Shown here: positions 26,350-34,237 of the stretch, piece after piece | Layout: each line of letters opens with the position of its first letter | Position numbering within the stretch: position 1 is the first letter of the stretch | Source: Pedosphaera sp. | GTDB lineage: Bacteria > Verrucomicrobiota > Verrucomicrobiia > Limisphaerales > F1-12-MAGs170 | DNA length: 35,033 nt | Direction: 5' to 3' | NCBI GenBank assembly: GCA_009695275.1 | Contig: SIBF01000025.1 | Location: 1 to 35,033, forward strand | Notes under the pieces: model-generated | Told to the model about the DNA's origin: nothing | Seen by the model: the letters and a program-made list of their open reading frames with translations, nothing else | Databases searched by the model: none | Translations under genes and position numbers: made by a program

Positions 26350-28740
26350 ATGAAAACACTTATCAAGATACAGCTCCTGATTTTCCTGACCTTCGCACAC
26401 GGGTTTAATGGCGTTGCGCAGGCACAGACTTCTACGAAGGCGCCACTTCCCGGAACAACCCCGCTCACGATGGAGGGAGATCTCGCGGCCTACATCGTCA
26501 ATGGGATTGATCATTATCTGGACCGGGCGCTCGATGAGCGTGTCGCCGGGCGCAAGCAGTTTTGGAAGTTCGACACGACGTCCGGCTCCGCCCACCTGGC
26601 TTCCTTGCTGGCGGCATCAGAGACGAACCGCACTCGCCTCCGTGAAATCCTCGGAGTGATCGATCAACGCGAGCCTGTCCAGATGCGCTTTCTGGGAAAT
26701 GTCGGCGCTGATTTGTCCATGCATCCTGCTGAGGTGGGTCGTGCCGCTGGTTACCGGGTCTTCGCCGTGGCGTGGAATGTCTTTCGAGGCGTGGAAGGCG
26801 AAGGCTTGCTCCTCGTGCCCGACGGCGAACCAAAGGCTGACATTATCGCAGTGCCGGATTGCGATTGGACACCGGAGCAGGCCATCGGCCTCGAGCCTGG
26901 AGTTCCTGTCGAGCAACAGTTCCCCCGGCGCTTTGCTGAAGCCGGATGCCGGGTGCTCGTGCCCGCGCTGATTGATCGAGGGAATCGGTTTGCCGGCAAT
27001 CCTGGAGTCCGTTCAGTGAAGCACAGCCAGCGTGAAACTCTCTGGCGCGCCAGCTACCAGATGGGACGCACGCCCCTGGGCTACGAGGTTCAAAAGATTC
27101 TGGCCGCCGCCGACTGGCTGGATCGCTCGCGCACAGCCGGTCCGCGCACCAATGATTGGGCCGGCACGGTGGCGCGAATTCAGAATCCGGGTTTGTGCCG
27201 ACAGGAACTCGGGATCGTGGGCTACGGCGAGGGCGGCTTGCTGGCGCTCTACGCCGGGGCGCTCGACACGCGCTTCCTCGCCGTTGGTGTGTGCGGCGCG
27301 TTCGGTTTAGGTCAACGCAACGCGGACCAGCCGGTCTATCGCAATGTGTGGTCGCTCCTGGAACGCTTCGGCGACGCCGAACTCGCCGCGATGATTCTCC
27401 CGCGCGCGATCGTCATCGAGCATGGCAAGTATCCCGTAATCGAACATACCGATCAGTTCGGTAGTGCTCCCGGAAAACTGTGGCGGCCATCAACCCGTGA
27501 GATGGAGGCGGAGCGTGAGCGCCTGAATTTAATGGTGCCCGAGATGGCCGCTTACTTCCTGAACGCAGCGGAGGACGCCGTGTGCGACGCCGGCACCGCA
27601 CAGAGAGTTCTCCGCAAGGTATCTTCAACTGGATCGATCAGCGCTCAATCCGGCGGCGCACCTCTCGCCCTGGCAGGAATCGGTGACAGCGCTGCCCGCA
27701 CCCGCCGCCAGTATCTTCAAATTCTCGAGGACACCCAGCAACTCACGCGCGAGAGTGAATACACTCGCCGTGAATTCTGGAAGAAGGCGGATCGCACGAA
27801 TGCGGAGAAGTTCACTGCCAGCGCGCAGTCTTATCGCGACTACTTCAGGAACGAGACCGTGGGCATGATCCCCAAGGCTTCCATGCCTCCCAATCCCCGA
27901 AGCCGTTTCCTCTACGAAACAAACGGTTATCGAGGATACGAAGTTGTTCTGGATGTTCACCCGGACGTGATTGCTTTTGGAATCCTGCTGGTGCCAACCA
28001 ACATCAAGCCGGGAGAGAAGCGGCCTGTGGTCGTGTGTCAGCACGGCTTGGAGGGACGCCCCCGCGACGTCGCCGATCCAAACGTGGAAAACAATGCGTA
28101 TCATCGCTACGCCTGCCGCCTGGCAGAACGGGGCTTCATCACGTTCTCACCTCAGAACTGCTACATCGGCCAGACAAAGTTCCGGCAAGTCCTGCGGAAA
28201 GCCCAGCCGCTCGGGCTCACTCTTTGGTCGTTCATGGTGCGCCAGCATGAAGTCATCACCGATTGGCTCGCGGCTCTCGACTACGTCGATCCACAGCGTA
28301 TTGGGTTCTACGGCTTGAGCTACGGCGGCAAGTCCGCCATGCGCCTTCCCGTGCTGGTGGATCGCTATTGCCTCAGCATCTGTTCGGCGGATTACAACGA
28401 ATGGATCTTGAAAAACACCTCCTCACGCTCGCCCTACAGCTACTTGTGGACGTCCGAATATGACATGCCTGAATGGAACATGGGCAACACCTTCAACTAC
28501 GCGGAACTTTCGTGGCTGGTCTTTCCCCGTCCATTCATGGTTGAGCGCGGCCATGACGATGGGGTGGCGCCGGACGAATGGGTGGCCTACGAATTTGCCA
28601 AGACACGCCGGCACTATGTGAAGATGGGGCTTGCGGACCGAACGGAGATCGAGTTTTTCAATGGGCCGCATACGATCAATGGAAAGGGAACATTTGATTT
28701 CCTGCACAAGCATCTCAACTGGCCGAAGCCCACACAGTGA
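26350..28740 (+). CDS. Secreted two-lobed alpha/beta hydrolase, dienelactone/acetyl-xylan-esterase-like
   Basis: A 796-residue exported protein with a signal peptide (MKTLIKIQLLIFLTFAHGF, cut near AQAQT). It contains two alpha/beta-hydrolase lobes. In the first, the nucleophile elbow reads GYGEGG with E294 in place of Ser, so that lobe is probably not catalytic. In the second, the elbow GLSYGG carries S657, and the likely Asp (D736 or D737, in GHDDGVAP) and His H774 (GPHTING) complete a triad. Between them lies a helical section with the RRQYLQILEDTQ region. Such proteins in Verrucomicrobia and Planctomycetes are suspected carbohydrate esterases or of unknown substrate. The start at 26350 is preferred over ATG 26344 for a better signal peptide. 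The CBM9-like gene follows after about 40 bp, probably cotranscribed. Confidence 0.8.
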   Translation: MKTLIKIQLLIFLTFAHGFNGVAQAQTSTKAPLPGTTPLTMEGDLAAYIVNGIDHYLDRALDERVAGRKQFWKFDTTSGSAHLASLLAASETNRTRLREILGVIDQREPVQMRFLGNVGADLSMHPAEVGRAAGYRVFAVAWNVFRGVEGEGLLLVPDGEPKADIIAVPDCDWTPEQAIGLEPGVPVEQQFPRRFAEAGCRVLVPALIDRGNRFAGNPGVRSVKHSQRETLWRASYQMGRTPLGYEVQKILAAADWLDRSRTAGPRTNDWAGTVARIQNPGLCRQELGIVGYGEGGLLALYAGALDTRFLAVGVCGAFGLGQRNADQPVYRNVWSLLERFGDAELAAMILPRAIVIEHGKYPVIEHTDQFGSAPGKLWRPSTREMEAERERLNLMVPEMAAYFLNAAEDAVCDAGTAQRVLRKVSSTGSISAQSGGAPLALAGIGDSAARTRRQYLQILEDTQQLTRESEYTRREFWKKADRTNAEKFTASAQSYRDYFRNETVGMIPKASMPPNPRSRFLYETNGYRGYEVVLDVHPDVIAFGILLVPTNIKPGEKRPVVVCQHGLEGRPRDVADPNVENNAYHRYACRLAERGFITFSPQNCYIGQTKFRQVLRKAQPLGLTLWSFMVRQHEVITDWLAALDYVDPQRIGFYGLSYGGKSAMRLPVLVDRYCLSICSADYNEWILKNTSSRSPYSYLWTSEYDMPEWNMGNTFNYAELSWLVFPRPFMVERGHDDGVAPDEWVAYEFAKTRRHYVKMGLADRTEIEFFNGPHTINGKGTFDFLHKHLNWPKPTQ

Positions 28741-28777
28741 TGTCCAACACTCAAGATCGATGAATCCATTCGACAGC

Positions 28778-29866
28778 ATGAAATCAAAGCTTTGGAGCGC
28801 GGTGGCAATCGTGTTCATGGCCATCCTGGCTCGTGACGACGCGAGAGCCGGTGATTGGGATCGGATGAAACCGATCGTGCCACAGCGCTACGTCTGCCAT
28901 CGCACCTCGGTCCCCATCGTCATCGACGGCAAGTTGAGCGACGACTCCTGGCAGACTGCACCCTGGACTCATGACTTTCAGGACATCGAAGGAGAGGCCA
29001 AACCACGCCCCACCTTCCGCACACGCGCGAAGATGCTGTGGGATCAAAATTATTTCTACGTCGCGGCAGAAATTGAAGAGCCGCATGTCTGGGGCACCAT
29101 CACTCAACGGGATGCGGTGATTTTCCAAGACAACGACTTCGAGGTGTTCATCGATCCGAACGGAGACAACCACGAGTACTATGAGTTCGAGATGAACTCG
29201 CTCAACACCGTCTGGGATCTCTTCCTGCGGAAACCCTACAAGGACGGCGGCCCTGCGATGAACAACTGGGACATCGAGGGCCTGCGCTCGGTGGTGCATA
29301 TCCAGGGTACGCTCAACAACAGTCGGGACCGCGACCAGGGCTGGACGCTGGAGATCGCGTTTCCATGGAAGGCGCTGCGGCAATTCGCGCATCGCGCGGC
29401 TTCGCCGAAGGAAGGTGATCAATGGAGAGTTGGATTTTCACGCGTCGAGTGGGACATCGAGATCGTTGATGGCAAGTACCAGAAAGTGCCCCATCATCCG
29501 GAGCACAACTGGATTTGGTCGCCGCAGGGAATCATCGACATGCACCGGCCCGAGCGCTGGGGCTACGTGCAATTCACCAGCGGCAAGCCAGGCACCGTCG
29601 AGTTCAAGCCGGATGCCGGCGTCGCCGCGCGCGAGGCGCTGATGGCGATTTACCACGCGCAGCGGGAATTTCAGAAGCGCACCGGCAAGTGGACCGCGAC
29701 CCTGAGTGAACTGGGATTGAAAGAGGACGCGCTAACGGACCTGGCGGCGACGCCCGCCATCAAACTCACCAAGGACGGCTTCGTGGCGACGGCGATCGTG
29801 AAGGCAAGGCAGGGGACGCGCGAGACCTGGCACGTGCGGCAGGATTCGAGGCTGTGGAGAAATTAA
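28778..29866 (+). CDS. Secreted carbohydrate-binding-family-9-like protein
   Basis: A protein of 362 residues from the chosen start, with a signal peptide (MKSKLWSAVAIVFMAILA, cut near ARA/GDWDR). Residues about 35-235 form a CBM9-like sandwich: IVIDGKLSDDSWQ, WTHDFQDIEGEAKPRPTFRT, AKMLWDQNYFYVAAEIEEPH, DNDFEVFIDPNGDNHEYYEF, GWTLEIAFPWKAL and WRVGFSRVEWD. The C-terminal 100 residues are probably helical. Homologues bind sugars or sit beside glycoside enzymes; whether this one does is inference. It follows the two-lobed hydrolase and probably shares its transcript. An upstream Met at 28760 is possible. Confidence 0.8.
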   Translation: MKSKLWSAVAIVFMAILARDDARAGDWDRMKPIVPQRYVCHRTSVPIVIDGKLSDDSWQTAPWTHDFQDIEGEAKPRPTFRTRAKMLWDQNYFYVAAEIEEPHVWGTITQRDAVIFQDNDFEVFIDPNGDNHEYYEFEMNSLNTVWDLFLRKPYKDGGPAMNNWDIEGLRSVVHIQGTLNNSRDRDQGWTLEIAFPWKALRQFAHRAASPKEGDQWRVGFSRVEWDIEIVDGKYQKVPHHPEHNWIWSPQGIIDMHRPERWGYVQFTSGKPGTVEFKPDAGVAAREALMAIYHAQREFQKRTGKWTATLSELGLKEDALTDLAATPAIKLTKDGFVATAIVKARQGTRETWHVRQDSRLWRN

Positions 29867-29890
29867 TGAACCGGAAAACGGCAATTCAAG

Positions 29891-30028
29891 AACCACGGAT
29901 GGACAGGATGGACAGGATGGACAAGATGATTGTCGAGAGTTGCAGGCGCATTGTCGTTTACCCAAGGGATGATTTCACCGTTCTGTGCAAAACGTTTCTT
30001 ATCCGTGTTATCCGTGACATCCGTGGTT
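29891..30028. repeat. Inverted-repeat element with tandem 9-bp motif
   Basis: AACCACGGATG (29891-29901) and its perfect reverse complement CATCCGTGGTT (30018-30028) bound a 138-bp stretch. Next to the left arm is a short tandem of ATGGACAGG units (about three, around 29900-29925). The right part reads ATCCGTGTTATCCGTGACAT. Segments of this type are dispersed in related genomes, as I recall. It lies just after the CBM9-like gene. Confidence 0.7.
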
Positions 30029-30049
30029 TCAACTGCGCTTTTTAGAATG

Positions 30050-30075
30050 AAAAGAGCGGCCCACCCAGGCCGCTC
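30050..30075 (-). terminator. Rho-independent terminator on the minus strand, after the uvrA remnant
   Basis: GAGCGGCC (30054-30061) and GGCCGCTC (30068-30075) form a perfect 8-bp stem with a 6-nt loop. On the minus strand it is followed by UUUU. The stem begins three bases after the TGA of the uvrA remnant at 30078-30197. Confidence 0.75.
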
Positions 30076-30077
30076 GC

Positions 30078-30197
30078 TCACGTGATGACCACGATCTTGT
30101 CGGGAGCGACTGTGAGCGAAAGGTTCGTCAAGTTGTGGGCGCGCGCTCCATGAATGGAGATGGCATTGGCCGCTTCCGGCAAAGATTCAGTAAACAC
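30078..30197 (-). pseudogene. uvrA: N-terminal remnant of UvrA (39 codons), with stop and terminator
   Basis: Read from a possible GTG at 30195-30197, the minus strand gives 39 codons: about 13 unconserved residues (MFTESLPEAANA), then ISIHGARAHNLTNLSLTVAP and DKIVVIT. That matches the opening of UvrA, where the strand I-x-I-x-GAR-x-HNL-x-N leads to PRDK-x-VVITG and the Walker A loop GLSGSGKS. Here the frame ends in TGA exactly before the Walker A loop. No ATP-binding loop, zinc fingers or signature motifs remain, so the product cannot be a working UvrA. The sequence is still well preserved, so the break is either recent or the piece is kept. The frame is closed by TGA about 90 bp upstream of the GTG. 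An intact uvrA presumably exists elsewhere. Confidence 0.7.
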
Positions 30198-30317
30198 CCA
30201 TGACTGATACCATGTGAGGGAGGGAGAGTAAAATGGGTTTCGAGTAAATCCATGAACTCATTCGATCAAGGGTCTTGAGGCTTGCCGCTCGGACACACCA
30301 CGAGTAACTTTCAACTC

Positions 30318-30557
30318 ATGAGCGCTGTGGCCGAACTGAAGACTGTCGCCGGTGGATTGGTCGTGTCGAATCCAGGCATCCTCGGAGGCAAACCAGTTTT
30401 TCGCGGCACGCGCCTGCCGGTGCAAACGCTCTTCGATTACCTCGCGGACGGGCTTTCTCTCGATTACTTCCTCGAAACGTTCGAGGGCGTGACGCGCGAG
30501 CAGGCGCAGGCCGTGGTGCGCTATGGCTGGGAGTGCATCGCCTCGGAACTGGCATGA
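30318..30557 (+). CDS. DUF433-family protein, putative antitoxin
   Basis: A 79-residue protein of the DUF433 family, small winged-helix proteins. The family core is clear: NPGILGGKPVFRGTRLPVQ, then LFDYLADGLSLDYFLETFEG and VTREQAQAVV. Such genes usually sit just before a PIN-like DUF5615 gene, as here, and the pair is commonly regarded as a toxin-antitoxin module. The start at 30318 is preferred over an upstream in-frame Met at 30282 because the family begins near there. The stop overlaps the next start in an ATGA arrangement. Confidence 0.8.
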   Translation: MSAVAELKTVAGGLVVSNPGILGGKPVFRGTRLPVQTLFDYLADGLSLDYFLETFEGVTREQAQAVVRYGWECIASELA

Positions 30558-30877
30558 TGAAAGTGCTTCTGGATGTCTGCACGCCGGTGCAGGTGCACCG
30601 GGCATTGCAGGGGCACGACGTCCGGACGGCGGTGAAGATGGGTTGGGGTGAACTGGAGAACGGTGACCTTCTCACTGTGGCTGAGTCGGCTGGGTTTGAT
30701 CTTCTCATCATCTGCGACAAGAACCTGCGTCATCAGCAGAATCTCACCGGCAGGCGGCTTGCGATCCTCGAACTGTGGACCAATCATCGTCCGACTTTGG
30801 AAAAGCATTGGCCGCTCATCCGCGCAGCCGCCGAAACCATGCGGCCCTGCGAATATCGTTCCCTCGAGGCACCTTGA
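30554..30877 (+). CDS. DUF5615 PIN-like protein, putative toxin
   Basis: A 107-residue protein beginning MMKVLLDVCTPVQV. Features match the DUF5615 PIN-like fold: LLD at the first strand (the first acidic position), HDVRTAVKMGWGELENGDLL, AESAGFDLLIICDKNLRHQQ with the D-x-x-L motif, and a short C-terminal helix. PIN-like proteins are often RNases. It overlaps the DUF433 gene by four bases, so translation is coupled. Whether it is an active RNase cannot be told; in this version C-T-P replaces the usual N-hydrophobic residues after the first Asp. Confidence 0.75.
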   Translation: MMKVLLDVCTPVQVHRALQGHDVRTAVKMGWGELENGDLLTVAESAGFDLLIICDKNLRHQQNLTGRRLAILELWTNHRPTLEKHWPLIRAAAETMRPCEYRSLEAP

Positions 30878-30923
30878 CATTCACCAACACACGCCAGCAG
30901 GCCGGATCGGAGATCGGCGCTCC

Positions 30924-30966
30924 AAAAAAAGAAACAGAGCGGGTATGGCAAATCCCGCTCTGTTTC
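30924..30966 (-). terminator. Strong rho-independent terminator of the fibronectin III gene
   Basis: GAAACAGAGCGGG (30931-30943) pairs perfectly with CCCGCTCTGTTTC (30954-30966) across a 10-nt loop; on the minus strand it is followed by seven U. It lies about 30 bp downstream of the stop of the gene at 30999-31382, and on the opposite side from the DUF5615 gene it may also weakly stop that transcript. Confidence 0.9.
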
Positions 30967-30998
30967 GGTATCAGGAGCCACCCGGCTCCCTGGATTGA

Positions 30999-31382
30999 TT
31001 ACGCCGCTTTCGCCAGCGCGCTGGGTGTCGCCTGCACCGGCTCACTCAGAGGACTCTCGCCCCCTTCATTGACCGCCGAGACGAACACTTGATAAAGCTG
31101 ATCTGGTTCCAGATCCGTGATGACCAGCGAGGGCAGGGGAGAGTGCCCCGCGAAGACCGGCTCCGGCTGCTCCAGACTGATCTGCGTGTAGAAGCGATAC
31201 CGCGTCGCACGTGGCGCTTCATCGCACGTCGCCAGGATCTGTCCCGGCCCGTAGCTGACTGCTGTGAGATTCTCCGGCACCTGTGGCGTGCTGCGGGAGC
31301 CGGGCATGTTCAGCCCGAAGTCCCGCCAGCGCGGATCATCCGGCCCGATGCGTTGCTTGAGTTCACCCACGAGACCGCTCAT
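30999..31382 (-). pseudogene. Fibronectin type III protein, N-terminus removed at the RAYT element
   Basis: The remaining 127 codons begin MSGLVGELKQRIGPDDPRWR and contain one fibronectin III module: VPENLTAVSYGPGQILATCD, then RATRYRFYTQISL and LITDLEPDQLYQVFVSAVNE with the usual tail SPLSEPVQATP. As I recall, relatives have about 80-100 helical residues before the SGLVGELKQRIGPDD segment. Here that region is replaced by the inverted repeat of the RAYT element: the first codons ATG AGC lie at the repeat end, so this ATG exists only because of the insertion. Right of the element, at 32402-32486, I see no trace of the missing part, so a deletion probably occurred as well. The gene still has its own strong terminator. 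The truncation is inference; the junction is seen directly. Confidence 0.65.
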
Positions 31383-32405
31383 AAACGGGTCAGTTCTTAT
31401 GAACAGATACTTTCTTGTTGGCCTGCCGCCACTGGTAGAGGAGGGTATTCACGTTGGCCACACTGCCCATCTGCAATCGTTGCGCAATCCATGCCACGGT
31501 TACCAATGTCTCGTTCCGCAACCGCACGGCGATCTTCACTTTCTCACGGTCGCCTTTCTTGCGTTCCCACAGCATCACCTCCGTCCATTTCCGCCGCCGC
31601 AATTCTTCCCCCACCACCCGGTCGGCCTTTTCCCGCTGACTCTCCTGCCGCTCCTCGTCGTAGTGCTCCGGTCCCATGCGTTCGCTCATTTGGCCCAGCA
31701 ATTCTTGCTTCAACGCCTTTTCCCCGAAAAACCAACCCCGCCGGATCGGTTTGTAGCCCGCGTCTTCCTGCGACCCTCGCCGTGCTTCCATTCGCCTTTC
31801 CAACTCCTGCGGCCCCACCGCGCTGTCTTTGGCAATCCCCGCCTCTCCCAACACCCGATCCACGCGCAACCATTCCGGTCGCTTCCCCGGCACCCGCAGA
31901 TACTCCGGCCAACTGCTCCACCGATATTCCCGCAACGCCTGCTCGGGCGTGAGCAACCTGGCCCGCGCCGGATTCAGATGCACATACTCGCAGACCGTTC
32001 GCAGATACCCGCTGCCCGAGCCATCGACGATCAGCGACTTGTAGCGGCCGCTGAACAGGTGGCCAAAGAGCTTGTGCCGCCAGTTGAAGCGTCCGGTATA
32101 GGTGCCCAGAAACCATTTCATCCCAGCCACCAGAGTCGGTTGCGGTGTCTCGATCAGCAGATGAAAATGGTTGGGCATCAGACAATACGCATGCACCTCC
32201 CATCCGCTCCGGACGCACGTTTCCCCGAGCGTCTCCACAAACCGCTGCCGGTCGTCGTCATCCTGGAAAATCGGTTCGCGCCGATCACCACGATTCATAA
32301 TGTGATAAACCGCGCCGCCATACTCGACTCTCAGCTTGCGGGCCACGACGGCAGGGTAAGTTTCTCCCCAAACTAGTCAATCATAAGAACTGACCCGTTT
32401 ACGAG
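31378..32405. mobile_element. RAYT-bearing element with 25-bp terminal inverted repeats
   Basis: Bases 31378-31402 and 32381-32405 are reverse complements over 25 bp with one mismatch; the inner 21 bp (31382-31402, 32381-32401) are perfect. Between them lies the REP-associated transposase gene, whose stop codon is inside the left repeat. Total length is about 1028 bp. I see no clear target duplication. The left end abuts the truncated fibronectin III gene. Confidence 0.85.
31390..32346 (-). CDS. REP-associated tyrosine transposase (RAYT, IS200-like Y1 family)
   Basis: A 318-residue single-strand DNA transposase of the Y1/HUH class. Motifs are VYHIMNRGDRREPIF near the N-terminus, then the HUH pair H60-F-H62 in MPNHFHLLIETP, and Y121 in YVHLNPARARL as the probable nucleophile. 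Residues 85-105 (TGRFNWRHKLFGHLFSGRY) are typical of RAYTs. The C-terminal third is a basic extension (RRKWTEVMLWERKKGDREK and a helix-turn-helix-like ending QMGSVANVNTLLYQWR) found in larger RAYTs. Such enzymes mobilise or maintain REP palindromes. The gene is flanked by terminal inverted repeats and seems intact, so the element may be functional. Confidence 0.92.
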   Translation of the reverse strand: MARKLRVEYGGAVYHIMNRGDRREPIFQDDDDRQRFVETLGETCVRSGWEVHAYCLMPNHFHLLIETPQPTLVAGMKWFLGTYTGRFNWRHKLFGHLFSGRYKSLIVDGSGSGYLRTVCEYVHLNPARARLLTPEQALREYRWSSWPEYLRVPGKRPEWLRVDRVLGEAGIAKDSAVGPQELERRMEARRGSQEDAGYKPIRRGWFFGEKALKQELLGQMSERMGPEHYDEERQESQREKADRVVGEELRRRKWTEVMLWERKKGDREKVKIAVRLRNETLVTVAWIAQRLQMGSVANVNTLLYQWRQANKKVSVHKN

Positions 32406-32486
32406 AATCAGGCTCGTGATGATGCCTTTTCATCCTCGACCATCGCTGGAGCAGGTGTCTCGAAATTCGGGACCGCGCCGTCAGAC

Positions 32487-33491
32487 CTATTTTGCCCTCA
32501 CCACCCAGCCGGCCTTGACGTCGCGATCCCCGGCGTAGGAGGCTTTGCTGCGTTCTTCCTGGACGGATGAGAGGGAAATTTCGCCGACCAGTTTTTCCTC
32601 CGTGAAGACGACGGCTCCCTTGTCGTCCTTGATTTCGACAGCTTCATAGAGGTTGACCTTGTCGCCATCCTTGAAGCCCTGCTTGCTGCCGAGCGAGACG
32701 ATGATGGCTTGCTTGCCTGCCACAGCGAGCACCTTGCCCGGGGTCTTGCGTAAACCATCAGCGGCCGCTGTGGCCGTGGCCTGCTGCTGGCCGGCTTGTG
32801 AGAGCTTTTGTTTCTTGCGGCCCGATTCTGGCAGAGGGAAAGGAGTGATGTCGGAAACAATCGACGCCATCGCCTTGATCGTGGCCTTGCCGAGCGCGCT
32901 GTCCATGAACTCCTTGTTATCGAAACCAATCACTCCGCCACGACCTCCGATGTTCACGCCGACGTCGAAGCCCATCCCTTTGTGCTCCGCGGCGGCGGTG
33001 CCAGTCTTGAGAATCTTCCGGGTCGCGGCATCCACGAGCCGCCAGTCAATCCTCACATTCGAAAGGCTCTGGCGCAGGCCCAGATTGCCCAGATTGCCCG
33101 GAACGAACCCGCCAAGATTAATCTTGGACTCCTTGGCTCCAAAGGTGGTCACTTTTGCTGTGAACATGAAATCGGCGGCGGCGAACCCGCCTTTGTCCAC
33201 CTTGTCACTCGCCGATACCCAGCCGTCTTCGCCCAGCTTGATTTCGTCCTTGAGCGTTTCGAGCTGGGTTGTTTCCAGAACCTGGAACTTGTTGATCTTG
33301 CCCAGCTCCGTGATGAGCATCTCGGCCAGTCCGGAACCGAGGGCCGGCTGCCAGTAGGCAATGTGCGTGGTATCGCCGATAAAAGGGGCGACAATGAGGG
33401 ACGGCAACGCATTCTCCTCCGACACGGCGCGGGCGGTGGACAAAAGCACGGTGGCGAAGAGCGTGGCGAATTTCAGGAAATTCATTTTCAT
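32487..33491 (-). CDS. CsgG/HfaB-family curli-type assembly protein
   Basis: A 334-residue exported protein. It begins with a signal peptide (MKMNFLKFATLFATVLLSTA, cut near ARA), with no lipobox cysteine visible at the cut. Residues about 28-190 match the CsgG domain: LIVAPFIGD, GLAEMLITELGKINKFQVLE, DFMFTAKVTTFG, SNVRIDWRLVDAATRKILKT and GKATIKAMASIVSDITP. A C-terminal part (about 240-330: KVLAVAGKQAIIVSLGSKQ, GFKDGDKVNLYEA, AGWVVRAK) is an SH3-like domain often joined to CsgG in verrucomicrobial proteins. CsgG forms a secretion pore in curli systems; without the lipobox and with no curli genes nearby, a general periplasmic role is as likely. The start at 33489-33491 is one of two adjacent Met codons. 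Confidence 0.8.
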   Translation of the reverse strand: MKMNFLKFATLFATVLLSTARAVSEENALPSLIVAPFIGDTTHIAYWQPALGSGLAEMLITELGKINKFQVLETTQLETLKDEIKLGEDGWVSASDKVDKGGFAAADFMFTAKVTTFGAKESKINLGGFVPGNLGNLGLRQSLSNVRIDWRLVDAATRKILKTGTAAAEHKGMGFDVGVNIGGRGGVIGFDNKEFMDSALGKATIKAMASIVSDITPFPLPESGRKKQKLSQAGQQQATATAAADGLRKTPGKVLAVAGKQAIIVSLGSKQGFKDGDKVNLYEAVEIKDDKGAVVFTEEKLVGEISLSSVQEERSKASYAGDRDVKAGWVVRAK

Positions 33492-33724
33492 GGCAAGATA
33501 TTCAATTCAGCGGATACGAAGTTTACCTGCTGCTTCTAAACGACAGGTATGCGTCCGGCAATCAATTTGATGAGCGAGACACACCGACCGAGCATTCACA
33601 AGTTGGCGGTAGAGGTATGAACGCCACTCATTTTGGACGGCGCCGGCAGAGCGCCACCTGATCGCGAAGTGATCCGCCTCGACCTTCAGTTCCATTCTGC
33701 GACGGCGATTTTGCACGGGAGAGG
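33492..33724. other. Gap before the HTH fragment, no gene seen
   Basis: No intact coding sequence. An open frame on the minus strand (about 33507-33695) has no family resemblance and reads through what appear to be decayed repeats. No promoter or terminator can be defended. Confidence 0.4.
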
Positions 33725-33919
33725 ATGTCAGTTGCAGTGCGAAAGCGGTGTCGTTGCCGCGCGCTGCCACCGCAGACCAAGTTCGCCCGACTGCTGGGCA
33801 TCAGCGAGGATACGCTTCAGAACTGGGAGCAAGGACGTCGTAATCCAACCGGCCCGGCCAAAGTGCTGCTGAAAATTGCAGCGAAACATCCAAAGATTGT
33901 ATTGGAAACAGTGGCGTGA
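33725..33919 (+). pseudogene. Orphan HTH antitoxin fragment
   Basis: A 64-residue frame with a helix-turn-helix of the antitoxin Xre type in residues about 18-50: TKFARLLGISEDTLQNWEQG, then RRNPTGPAKVLLKIAAKHP. This is the C-terminal half of antitoxins of roughly 100 residues. The N-terminal part (MSVAVRKRCRCRALPPQ) is unlike the expected helix, and no toxin gene lies upstream. Probably the remnant of a broken toxin-antitoxin pair; a frameshift in the first 17 codons is possible. Confidence 0.6.
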
Positions 33920-33961
33920 ACGTCATCGCGCCGCAGGATGCCGCAGGCGCCATAGATTTTC

Positions 33962-34007
33962 GTGCCGATGCGCCAGGGTTTGCCGTCGCCGCCCAGGGCG
34001 CTGCGGC
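33962..34007. repeat. Left copy of a 46-bp direct repeat
   Basis: This copy matches 34853-34898 with three mismatches in 46 bases, both beginning GTGCCGATGCGCCAGGGTTT. A further short match (TCTCCAGCGAGC) follows each copy. The two copies lie on either side of the Phd/VapC-type pair. Confidence 0.85.
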
Positions 34008-34237
34008 TGCTCGCGCACGATCACCGTTTCTCCAGCGAGCGCAGGCATATTAGCGGACTTTCCTTGAACGTGCGGTCAATGGCCATCGCTTCACCCACGC
34101 TTTTCATCTGAGGAGTGAGCGTGAGTGGTGGCCGTGCGCAAGCACCTCGAAGGCAAAGCGCTGAATATTGGGGAGCTCAATTCCGCCGTGTCAATTCCGC
34201 CGTTGCCGCTTCGGACTAATGGACTAACCTAAACGCA
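34008..34237. other. Non-coding stretch before the antitoxin gene
   Basis: No gene is visible. It contains two copies of TCAATTCCGCCG near 34170-34200 and a short tandem (GGACTAATGGACTAA) just before the antitoxin start. A promoter is expected here, but I cannot pick one with confidence. Confidence 0.4.

Noticed and set aside
31264-32376. 370-residue plus-strand open frame
   Set aside because: Shadow of the RAYT gene, very rich in His, Pro and Arg.
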